64,000 bases of DNA from Ambrosia x helenae. Taxonomy: Eukaryota; Streptophyta; Magnoliopsida; Asterales; Asteraceae. Positions within the stretch are counted from its first letter, which is position 1; each line of letters opens with the position of its first letter. A program made the translations under genes and the position numbers. The notes under the pieces are model-generated. The model searched no databases, was not told the origin of the DNA, and was given only the letters and a program-made list of their open reading frames with translations. The stretch lies in NCBI GenBank assembly GCA_030844895.1, contig CM061233.1, positions 50,211,453 to 50,275,452 of the forward strand, read 5' to 3'. Positions 9,369 to 19,019 of the stretch are shown here, one piece after another.

Positions 9369-10817
9369 ATGTGGAACTTCCCAACAACACCGAGGCCTAA
9401 TACTACACAACAACAGCAAGTGACTATGGATCCTTGGACTGTAGCTGCACAGAAGACGACTAGTCAACCATCTCAACCGATCAATTACTTAGCAATGACT
9501 AGTTCGATGCCACAGACAGTTGCTCAATCACCACAACAAACCATGAATGATTATTGGGGAGTTGCAGCAGCCGCGGTACACTCTCAAACTACCAATGCTA
9601 TTTCTACTCTAATTCATGATTTATCTTCAGGTAGCGGGAGTCGTCCACCAAAACTGATGGAGATGGTGGATTACAATCAATGGAAGACTAAGTTCAAGAT
9701 TCATTTGGAGGGAATGGGAATGGAAGGCACCGAGGCATGGCAAATGATAGCTAAAGGTTATGTAGCACCGGTTTTGGAGAACACAGGTGAACCAATTCCG
9801 TTGGAAAGCTTAACTGAGGATGAGAAGAAAAAGTTTGCGGTGGAGAAGAAGGCGTTCTCCCAACTATCTCAGGCTATCAACACTGATCTTCTACATAGTT
9901 TGGTTCTTGCACAACTTCAAAGAAGCTGTGGGAGATGTTAAAGAATCGTCATGATGGGAACGAGAAAACTAGGAAGTTGAGGATGGAAGAGTTAAGAAAG
10001 GAATTTGGGAATTTTAGTTACATGGGGAATGAGACTTTGAAGGAGTTGATTCCTAGATATTGCCATCTGTTGACCGAATTATCAAGTTATGAGATTAATA
10101 TTCCTATGTCTGAATTAGTGGATAAGTTTGCTGATGCATTACCACCATACTGGAATCAACACATTGAGGTCCTAAAGGAGAAAGATGCTTATCAATATTG
10201 GACCATCAATGAATTCATTCAAAAGTTGGAGCACAAAGAGATAGAAGAGAAGAGGAAAGCAAAAAGAGCACAAGTTCCTCAAAATCCGGAGTTATATTAT
10301 GGTTGTACATCTTCTACTCTGACTAGTTCAAGTACTAGTAGTTCTGTTGCTCCATACATTGCTTATGTTTCAAGTGTTATAGAACCATCCAAAACCCCAA
10401 TTAACTATCTTGCTCAAACCTCATCTTATACACCACCATAATATCCTACTACTTACATTCCACCTTTTTCACCAGTGCAATAAGCAGCATGCTATTCAGC
10501 TAGCATGAATCAACTTCAACAACAACCATACATTCCTCAAATGAACCCAAGTCAACCAAGTCAAAGCCCAATAGTGTTGGAGACATCTAATTTGAACAAT
10601 GTCATAGTTGAAGTTGCTCAGCAACATGTAGCTTTGGTATCTGCTATGGTAGCTTCTTATAATGGTCTGGTAGCTAGTCAAATTGGTAACAACAATCAAA
10701 CCAGTGAAGACTATGCTCAAATTGATAAGGAGGAGATGGAGCTCATTGACATACAGTGGGCATTTGCTAGTGTTATGAGACGAGCAACCGAGTGTATAGA
10801 GAAGACTGGTAGAGCTG
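9369..10817 (+). pseudogene. Copia B gag, 5' part
   Basis: Homologous to the gag of Copia A and C from the ATG at 9369 (MWNFPTTPRPN) to the middle of the protein, just before the first CCHC knuckle. The frame shifts near 9893 (after INTDLLH), then runs 9935-10441. In-frame TAA codons fall at about 10439 and 10481. The last block, 10505-10817, holds the region LVSAMVASYNGLVASQIGNNN and breaks at the Gypsy1 insertion after KTGRA. The remaining gag continues at 31569. Divergence from A and C is clearly greater than between A and C, in line with an older copy. Confidence 0.85.
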
Positions 10818-11395
10818 TGTGACACCCGGCAAATTCTGGTTAACAACGTTGTCTAGATGAAAGTCTACCTTAGCGAGTCACGCGTATATTGTACTTAACT
10901 GGGTTAGTTAAGTCGTGTTATGGTTCGGGAACTATCGGTTTAGTCTAGAAGATCATTGGATGTTGGTCTAGAGGTTCATTAGATGTCAGTCCTTAACCAA
11001 GTGTACAAACGGTGACGATTTGTAGGATCGTCAGGGCATACGGAACATACAAGTCTCGAGTCCCGGGAATTGGTGAACGAGTGTGAATATGTGTATTTAC
11101 AAGTGTTATGTGTTTACAATCATTATGTGACTTGTCGGTATGTGAATATGTGTTAACATATGTTAAAACGGGGTTTAACGCGCAAAACACACGGAACAGG
11201 CCCCTATAGGCGATTAGGATAGCCCAATCGCCTATAGTAGGGGCGAGTGGGGCAGTCATACAGGCGAGTAGGGCCTAAATGCATGACTGTTCATGCGATT
11301 AGGCCCCAATTGCATGAACTTACATGCGATTAGGATCCCTAATCGCGTGTAAAGCTGCATAATCGCTAGTTACGGGCTGGACGACTAAAAACGAC

Positions 11396-11403
11396 TATAA
11401 ATA
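11396..11403 (+). promoter_or_regulatory. TATA box in Gypsy1 5' LTR
   Basis: Sequence TATAAATA in the context cgactataaatacc, repeated at 29505-29512 in the 3' LTR. Probable start region for the genomic transcript. Confidence 0.55.
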
Positions 11404-12105
11404 CCATACTTGACCTCCTAAACTTCATTATACAAACCCTAGTCGTCCCATAACCCGCCCCAACACACACACAACCTCTGGAACGCGATTTTTGATTAAA
11501 ACACAAGGTTTCAAGCTTAATCCATCATTCTTTTACGAATCTAAGGTTTGGTTTCCATCCATGCAATCTTATAAACGTTTTTATTCAATCCCTAATAGTC
11601 CAGACCTGTTCTAAAACGGAAAAGCTTTCTGAAAATCGTTAATAAGTGTTGATAATCGGATTCTAACTAGTATACATGTGTTATGTGTGTTTATGATTAG
11701 AAAGGTAGGGTTTTTGTGATTCAAGATGAATGAATGACATGTTATTATGTTAGATCAGAATAATGTTGATGTTATGTTAATAAAATCTGAGTAATTGATT
11801 ATTAGGGTTATAGTTATGCATGTTAATGTGGTGTTTCATGCTATGTGTATGGCGTTTGGATTACATGGTTGCATGCAGGACTGATAATACGAGGTTAAAC
11901 GAAGGATTTTGGTTTAACATGTTTAGAATAGTTGTTGGGATGATATTGGGTGGTTACACACGTTCTGGATCTGATTTGGAGCGTTAAACGCGCGAAAAAA
12001 CCGGAACAGCAAGGTTACAGGCGATTAGCAATCCTAATCGCCTATGTTAGAGGCGATTAGGAGGCCAATCGCCTATGTTTCATGCGATTAGGGCCTAATT
12101 GCTAG

Positions 12106-12250
12106 TAGATACATGCGATTAGCCCTAAATGCTAGTAGTTACATGCAATCAGCCCTAAATGCTAGTAGTTACATGCAATCAGCCCTAAATGCTAGTAGTT
12201 ACATGCAATCAGCCCTAAATGCTAGTAGTTACATGCGATTAGCCTTCCTA
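12106..12250 (+). repeat. 30-bp tandem repeat in Gypsy1 5' LTR
   Basis: Unit approximately ttacatgcaatcagccctaa followed by atgctagtag, four full units in register at 12121-12240 with degenerate flanking units. The outer units have gcgatt where the inner ones have gcaatc. The same number of units is present in the 3' LTR. Confidence 0.9.
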
Positions 12251-13462
12251 AATGCCAGTTGACCAACCTAAATGCTAGTTGACTTTTCCTAATCGCGTGT
12301 ACTGCTGCTGTAAGTATAAATTAGCATTCCGATACCCGATTTGACATGTAGGAACATGCTAGGAACCTCGTAACATATCTAATAACTTGGTAACATATGT
12401 TTGGATGTAATTCGGTGATACGTGAGCTATGTGCTATAACTTGTTGTGCGTTAACGTATGTTAAGTGTGATTGCATGGTTGTATGTTTGAGAGCGTAAAC
12501 ATAACACGGGGAGTCTCGGGTCACCAATGGGATGTCGAGTCTTGTACTTTGGGTCAGTTAAACAGTCACGGTGTTTTCAAACGAACTTGGTTATGGTCTG
12601 GACATCTAGGGACTAATTAACCTGCGGGTTATTAGTCTAAGTGCTTGTAACTGTCATATGTTAGGTCGCCGCTTTACGGGACTAACATAGCTGCTGAGTT
12701 ATTCGTATTACGAAGTAACGCAACTTAAGGTGAGTTTACGGCCCCTCTTTTAAACTGGTTTTACATTTTCGGGGGAGAAAACATGTGTTTAAAACGATTA
12801 TTTGGTAACTACTGTCATACTATGGGTTTCTATTGTGTACTACACGATCTTTGGAAGTCCCAGGGGGAACCATGAATGTGCGGGTTTGCACAACGGGGAA
12901 ATGTGAATAGCGCTATTGGGAGTGACCAACCCCGCTCGTCGACTTGGAGGGTCGGCGGGTGCATATTGTCTCAAACAGGAACAACAGGAACAACAGGGTT
13001 ACTACATCGGGCACACATTTGGTTTGCGAGTTAGTAATGGTTTTCCAATCGTGGTAGTAACAAAACATACGCCTAGCTAGCGTACACTGGTTTTCGATTT
13101 GTTATAGTATGGACAGGTTGACTTGGTACTTGGATTACAAAACCTGTAAACTCACCAACATTTTTGTGCTGACGTAAACTTTTACATGTTTTCTCAGGTC
13201 GCTAAGGTAGCACTACGGACTAGGGCGCACGCGTCTGCACGGCGTCTAGTTAGAGTCGCATGGTTTTCATATGTTGAACATTTGGTTTACTTTTGAGATA
13301 CTGTTTTGAATAAGCTTCCGCTGTAAACGGGGATTTTAAACTATGTTTTGAAATTGCATTATATTCATTTAGACTTGTTTATTGTGATCGTTGGTTTGGA
13401 TCCTGGTTTGTCATGCGCCTCGCGGTAAAACTCCGCAAGTGGATTTTGAGGGTGTGACAGAT

Positions 13463-13476
13463 TGGTATCAGAGCCA
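13463..13476 (+). other. Gypsy1 primer-binding site (initiator Met tRNA)
   Basis: tggtatcagagcca, 3 nt (gat) after the LTR end; complementary to the 3' end of plant initiator-Met tRNA. Confidence 0.9.
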
Positions 13477-14016
13477 ATGGTTATAGTGAACTAGGACTGC
13501 ATGTAGAGTCTAGTCTATAGCCGAGTCACACACACTAGACGATCACATGGTACTAAACATTATGGTGGTTTACGTATGGTGTTGTCGGGGTGTCTCTAAA
13601 TCATTTGGTCTTTCTACGTTACATCATCCGTTCTATCTTAGGTCGGGTTACTTACTTTCTAGGCAGTGTAGTATATTGGAGTGAATCGTGTACTCTTGAG
13701 ATTTGTCCAAGGCTCGGACATCTCCCTTTCATACTCCAATAGAAACACTTGCCATAAACTACCGTGGTATTACGGTGTATAGCTAAGAGTCTATGTTCGG
13801 TGATTCGAACTTTGAACTAGGAGAACACTTGGAGGACCATGTAGAGCGGTTTATCATTTTGGGTGCACACAAAATCATAAACCGAAATGCATGGAAGCCC
13901 TAGTGAGCTCTGGGTTTGAAGGGATAGTCCTGGATTGGATCTAGCTTTGATCTTGTAAACATTAGTGGTTATCTTTATCTGCGAAACTAAATTTTCTCGT
14001 TCTTTCTGCCAGAATC
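13477..14016 (+). other. Gypsy1 5' leader, non-coding
   Basis: Untranslated leader between primer-binding site and the first gag ATG. I see no ORF of note and no recognisable motif in these 540 bp. Confidence 0.5.
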
Positions 14017-14170
14017 ATGTCTGGAGTAAGAGGAGGACGTGGAGGTGGTCGTAATGGTGGACGTGGTGGTGGTCGCGGTGGTGCTGGTGGTCGTGGAGGT
14101 ATTAACCTATCGCAGGCTGATCTGAACAACTTGCTCCAAGCTGCCTTCCAGTTAGGGCACAACGGTGGTG

Positions 14171-14252
14171 GTAAGTTGATTTATCCATTTTCTTTGCCTC
14201 ATTAGTGAACCTTGTTTACATTCGTCGTGATTCCTCACGCATTTCATTTCAG
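14171..14252 (+). other. Possible small intron at the start of Gypsy1 gag
   Basis: The donor is GTG|GTAAGTTG and the acceptor is CATTTCATTTCAG|GTGG, 82 bp apart, with T-rich sequence before the acceptor. Removal would join the G/R-rich segment to the gag side but leaves the main gag frame off by one base, so if it is an intron this copy carries a further indel near 14265-14277. Confidence 0.35.
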
Positions 14253-16518
14253 GTGGTCCTGTTAACCCACCCCACCCATGTGTACCTACAAGATGTTTCG
14301 GGACTGTAAGCCCCAGGAATTCTCTGGCACTGAGGGTGCGGTGAGCTTGCTTAGGTGGCTGGAGAAAGTGGAGTTAGTGTTTCTGATGTGTAACTGTCTC
14401 CCAGAGGATCGAGTTAAGTATGCTGCTGCATTATTCCAGGATGTTGCATTGACTTGGTGGAATAACATCACCCAGAATATGGGTATTGGGGAGGCGTATG
14501 CTATGCCTTGGGAGAATTTTGTGCAGCTGCTGAAGCGTGAGTACTGTCCGAGGGAAGAGGTGCAGAAGCTAGAGCACGAGGTGTGGAACCTCAAGATGAC
14601 TGGGTCTGAAATTGAGAAGTATACTGTGAGGCGTAACGAGTTGGCAGTGCTGTGCCCTGATCTGCATGTGCCAGAGTACAGGAGGATTGAACACTATGTC
14701 TCGGGGTTAGTACCGGAAATTGCAGGGTTAGTGGCTGCGGGAAATCATCCTACGTACGCAGAGGTAGTCCGATCGGCTCATAGGATGACCAACTTGAAGG
14801 TGAATGAAGGTATTTTGCCTGCTAAGGGTTCGACTGTCAAGGCCCCGGAGAACAACAAGCGCAAGTGGGATAATGAAGGGAAAGGATCTGGGCCAGCACA
14901 GCAGGGTAAGAGGTTTGATAATGGGGGTTCTTCTTCTTCGGGTAACAAGCAGGGTGGTTATGCGGGGAAACTGCCCAAATGTAACAAGTGTGGACGTCAT
15001 CATCAAGGGAACTGCGACAACAACCGTTGTCATCGCTGCCAGCGAATTGGGCATTTTGCTAAAGATTGTCGGGATACACTTCCATCGACCCAGGCCCCGA
15101 CTACTAACTCAGCTCTTGCTACTCAAGGGACTACGGGAAGACAAGGATGTTACAATTGTGGTGAGACTGGGCATTACAAGAAGGATTGCCCAAAACTGAA
15201 GCAGGGTGGAAACAACGGTAATGGGAACAACGAGGGCGGCGGCAGAAATGCACGTGCCTTCGTCATTGGAGCCGCTGAGGCTAGACAGGATCCTGACACA
15301 GTTACAGGTACGTTCCTTCTCAATAACCGTTCTGTTAGTGTATTATTTGATTCTGGTGCCGACAAGAGTTTTGTATCCATGGAAGTTAGTCGACTGCTAG
15401 ATGTAGTACCCGTACCATTAGAGACTAAGTATATTATTGAGTTGGCTGACGGTAAAAAGATTGAAGCTACTAGTGTCCTTTGGGAGTGTTAATTAGATTT
15501 GTCGGGTTTATCGTTCCCCATCGACCTTATGCCGGTACCTTTGGGTAGTTTTGACGTGGTGGTAGGAATGGATTGGTTGTCTTTGTATCGCGCAGAGATT
15601 GTCTGTTACGATAAGGTTATTCGGATTCCTCTCCCTGATGGAGAATTCCTTTCTGTGTACGGTATCAAGGGTGGTGTTCCGCTGAATATCATCTCTAGCA
15701 TGAAAGCTCTTAAGTGTCTTCGAAAGGGTTATCCAGCCGTTTTGGCACTTTTATCTGTTTCCTCTAGCGATGAGAAGAAGATCGACGATATTCCAGTTGT
15801 ACGCGAGTTTCCTGATGTTTTTCCCGGTGATTTATCTGGTCTTCCTCCCCATCGTCAAGTCGAGTTCGGTATTGATCTTGTACCAGGGGCTGCTCCTATT
15901 GCCCGGGCCCCCTACCGTCTTGCACCTCCCGAGATGCAGGAATTGTCTAGTCAGTTGCAGGAACTCTTGGACAAGGGTTTCATCAGGCCAAGTTCTTCCC
16001 CTTGGGGAGCCCCGATTCTATTTGTTAAGAAGAAGGATGGAAGTTTTCGATTGTGTGTGGACTACAGAGAACTGAACAAATTGACCGTTAAGAACCGTTA
16101 TCCTCTTCCACGTATTGATGATCTATTCGACCAACTCCAGGGTTCTAGTTACTATTCCAAGATTGACTTGAGGTCCGGTTATCACAGTTGCGGGTAAGGG
16201 AAGCTGACGTTGCAAAGACTGCCTTTCGTACACGTTATGGTCATTTCGAATTCTTGGTCATGCCTTTCGGTCTCACGAACGCACCGGCGGTTTTCATGGA
16301 CTTGATGAACCGCGTTTGCAAACCATATCTGGACAAGTTCGTCATTGTGTTTATTGATGACATTCTGATCTACTCTAAGAACAAGACCGAACACGAGGAA
16401 CACCTGCGTTTGGTTTTGGAACTTTTGCGACGGGAACAACTTTACGCTAAGTTCTCAAAGTGTGACTTCTGGTTACACGAAGTTCAGTTCCTAGGACATG
16501 TGGTTAATGAACTAGGAA

Positions 16519-16523
16519 TTCAT
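16519..16523 (+). other. Target site duplication of Gypsy2 (left copy)
   Basis: ttcat at 16519-16523 and again at 26696-26700, flanking the nested Gypsy2 exactly. Confidence 0.95.
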
Positions 16524-18081
16524 TGTAACACCCCAACCGATGGCGGAAACATCGGGGTGCCACGTATTGATGATAGTTTTCAGTAGCACATGGTATAATA
16601 TAAATTTTAAATAATTTATTCAAACATAATATCCAAAATGTGAGATGATGTCTAAGAATTCAAATACATAATATCAAATAACAACTTCAATAACTTCAAA
16701 CAAACTTCAAGTAAAATCCTCATGCTAACTCAAGCCTCAGCTTCATTGTTACCTGAAACATGTTAAATTTTGAAAGTATTTTGGGTCAACATAAGTTGGT
16801 GAGAATTACATAGGTTTTTGATAATAAAATGAATAAAATGTTGTGCAATTCATGTGTCATGTTAATCTAGCCCATATGTGAGAACATACTAGAAATAAAT
16901 CGAGTGCATAATCAACCCTGTTGACTGTTATAAAATGATACATACCATACACTTATGGTCCAATTGAATATGTTATGCGATAACAAACACCCACGTAACC
17001 TTTGTAGGAGGCACGTATCCGAGTGGGATTGTCAGTCCAATAGATCTATCAATGTATACCGTCGGCTGATCAATGTTAATGATTATGCTAGAATGGTGCT
17101 TACTCTAATCATGCTCAAGACATAATGCAACATAGAAAACACATAGACACATTGATGATTGAATTGCAATGAAAATGTTATAACATGTTTCACCCCAAAA
17201 ATGGTGATAAATAAAAGGGGCTATGTAAAACTCACCTTAGCAAATGTTAACTTGTTGAAAAGATGTAATAATTGTGTTGCCCAAAATGATTCCAAATATC
17301 ACCCTATAATAAGGTAATATGTAATAAGTCTAAGTCTAATTAACTTACAAGTGTATCCTAGGGTTTCGATTTGGGGATAATCAATTGTTGAATTTAAATT
17401 TAATAAAGGAAAATTTGATAATTAATGGAAGAAAGTCTTTTTATAAAATTTGGATTTTGAATGTGCACATTAAAGTGTTTGAAGCATAAAAATAATTTTT
17501 ATAAAATTATTTTATTTAAAATAGATTTTTAAATCTATTTATTTATAAATAGCCAATATTTAACTTTAATATTCAAAAATACTAAAATTAAAGAATTCCT
17601 ATTTTAAAAATCATATTTCTGTTCTAAATAATTAAAAATAATTTGTATAAAACTTTGGTGCAAAAATGATGAAAATTGGATTTATTATGATTTAATTATG
17701 ATTAAATCTAACAAAAATTGATTAAAAATATAAAATAAATGATTTTACTGAATTAAAAATTATTTCAGTAAAGTTTATCTTTATAAAAAGTTAGGATAAT
17801 TTTTGAAGAATTTAATAAAATTGTTTTGATATATAAATGGATTTTTATAGATATAATAGTATAAAAATGATTTAATTATTATAAATATTAAATAAATGAA
17901 TTTCTGAAAAATAAAAATTGTAAATAAAACTTTTATCACAGATTAAACAAATATAATTTTTTTAGAATTTATAAAATAGTTTTGATATTTTAAAATGAAT
18001 TTAAAAGATTAAAAGGTTTAATATATATATATATAAATATATTTGTTGTTTTTTAAAAAAAAGAAAAGAAAAGAAAAGAAC

Positions 18082-18168
18082 AAAAAGGGTCAGAGCCGGG
18101 ACTCGAACCCGGGTAACCACTGTGGTGGAACAAGGTCACAACCACTTGGCCTAGGCCGGTGGTTGTGA
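18082..18168 (-). repeat. tRNA-like Pol III unit in Gypsy2 3' LTR (unit 1)
   Basis: On the minus strand: an A-box-like AGGCCAAGTGG (18142-18152; 10 of 11 positions of TRGCNNAGYGG), a perfect B-box GGTTCGAGTCC (18099-18109), and a run of five T (18082-18086) just after the tRNA-like 3' end. This is the order of a complete Pol III gene. It is probably tRNA-derived rather than a working tRNA; I cannot fold a convincing full cloverleaf by eye. Confidence 0.6.
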
Positions 18169-18482
18169 TATCTTCTGTTTAAAATTAATTATATACAATA
18201 CGCGAAATCAAGATTATCCATAATTCCATATGAACGAGCCCTAGAATTTGCAATCAAACAATTCAGAATACTAGAGCCCGATTAATGTTGGGGCTATTGT
18301 TGTTTGATCGCCGATTAATGAAACCCACACAAGAAAAATAACTCACAGTGATGAATTGATTAAAACCGTCGGGTCAAAGCAAAAGTCAAACGACGAGCTT
18401 AATAATAATAATCAGAGTATATCAGAGAGAATTGGAGGTTGAGAGAGAGTTGTGAGCGAGTATACAAGGTTCGGAGATCATC

Positions 18483-18490
18483 TATTTATA
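18483..18490 (-). promoter_or_regulatory. TATA box in Gypsy2 3' LTR
   Basis: The minus strand reads gTATAAATAga; the corresponding site in the 5' LTR is 26174-26181, which would drive the element. Confidence 0.55.
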
Positions 18491-18762
18491 CTGAGGATCG
18501 ATGGTTATGATTAATTGGAAAGTTGACCTTCGATAATTATCATACGCGTATAATTGAATCAATTGGTCAACGATTAGATGTAATTGACGTGTAATCAAGT
18601 TGTATAAGGCCGGCAATCACAAACATTTACCAATTTTAGATCAATTACGAGTTAATACCCAAGATTGATCCATACGTTAACCCACAGTTGACTTTCCTTG
18701 TCAACTGTGAAGGTTTAATATGTGTATTTAATTATAATACGTCCGGGTTTAAAACAAGATGA

Positions 18763-18838
18763 TGGTCCAGCCCAGATGGTTGTGCATGTGTGTGTGTTTG
18801 GCTTTGGCGCGGGTTCGAACCCCGGCCAAAGCATTTTA
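18763..18838 (+). repeat. tRNA-like Pol III unit in Gypsy2 3' LTR (unit 2)
   Basis: On the plus strand: an A-box-like CAGCCCAGATGG (18768-18779), a B-box-like GGTTCGAACCC (18812-18822; one mismatch), and TTTT soon after at 18835. The orientation is opposite to unit 1. It resembles a tRNA-derived SINE head; there is no evidence of a functional tRNA. Confidence 0.5.
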
Positions 18839-19004
18839 TTATTTTTGATTTTTTTATCATTCCACACACATATATTATATTATATATATAGTATTAGGGT
18901 TCCACAATCGCGACAAAATAATTAAATGCGAGTATAAGATGAAAACTTGACGTTTTATTAAATGCGAACGTGTAACGTACAAGTTTTTAATGCGTAATGT
19001 TACA

Positions 19005-19019
19005 GTCTCCCCTACTTTT
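19005..19019 (-). other. Gypsy2 polypurine tract
   Basis: The minus strand reads aaaagtaggggagac directly before the LTR start tgtaac. The identical tract precedes the Gypsy4 3' LTR at 57791-57805. Just upstream is the palindrome acttcgtcccgaagt, which recurs near the tracts of the other gypsy elements. Confidence 0.85.

Larger units (their letters stand above)
10818..13459 (+). repeat. Gypsy1 5' LTR
   Basis: 2642 bp, TG...CA. Compared with the 3' LTR it lacks about 61 bp near its beginning (after tgtgacaccc). It carries hairpins built on the motif gcgattag, for example aggcgattag-caatc-ctaatcgcct near 12018-12047, and a 30-bp tandem repeat. ORFs inside it on either strand are short and duplicated in the other LTR; I do not call them genes. 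Confidence 0.9.
14017..16523 (+). pseudogene. Gypsy1 gag-pol, 5' part (gag, protease, first half of RT)
   Basis: Starts with a short G/R-rich segment (MSGVRGGRGGGRNGG..., 14017-14205), then a main frame from 14278. Gag core: FSGTEGAVSLLRWLEKVE and WWNNI. CCHC knuckles around 14980-15180 (CHRCQRIGHFAKDC, CYNCGETGHYKKDC). Protease signature DSGADKSFVS at about 15349. RT blocks follow, including RYPLPRIDDLFDQL, MPFGLTNAPAVF and the catalytic FIDDILIYS near 16350. Lesions: an in-frame TAA at 15490-15492, a one-base loss near 16186 that shifts the frame after RSGYH, and a frame offset between the G/R-rich segment and the main frame even if the GT..AG interval 14171-14252 were spliced out. The block ends at the Gypsy2 insertion and resumes at 26701. 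Confidence 0.9.
16524..19004 (-). repeat. Gypsy2 3' LTR
   Basis: 2481 bp, beginning on the plus strand with tgtaacaccccaaccgatgg and ending gcgtaatgttaca. The stretch 17380-18060 is very AT-rich with long A/T runs. It carries two tRNA-like units and a palindromic pair cacagttgac / gtcaactgtg at 18683-18709. The 67-codon plus-strand ORF at 18722-18925 is repeated exactly in the other LTR and is not called as a gene. Confidence 0.95.

Noticed and set aside
12106..12250. CRISPR-like array (30-bp regular repeat)
   Set aside because: The units are directly adjacent with no unique spacers and lie in an LTR of a plant element.
12321..12527. 68-codon minus-strand ORF present twice (also 30430-30636)
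   Set aside because: Lies in the two Gypsy1 LTRs; identity follows from LTR duplication.
18722..18925. 67-codon ORF present twice without change (also 26413-26616)
   Set aside because: The duplication is explained by the two LTRs. The ORF covers the tRNA-like unit and AT repeats and has no coding character.
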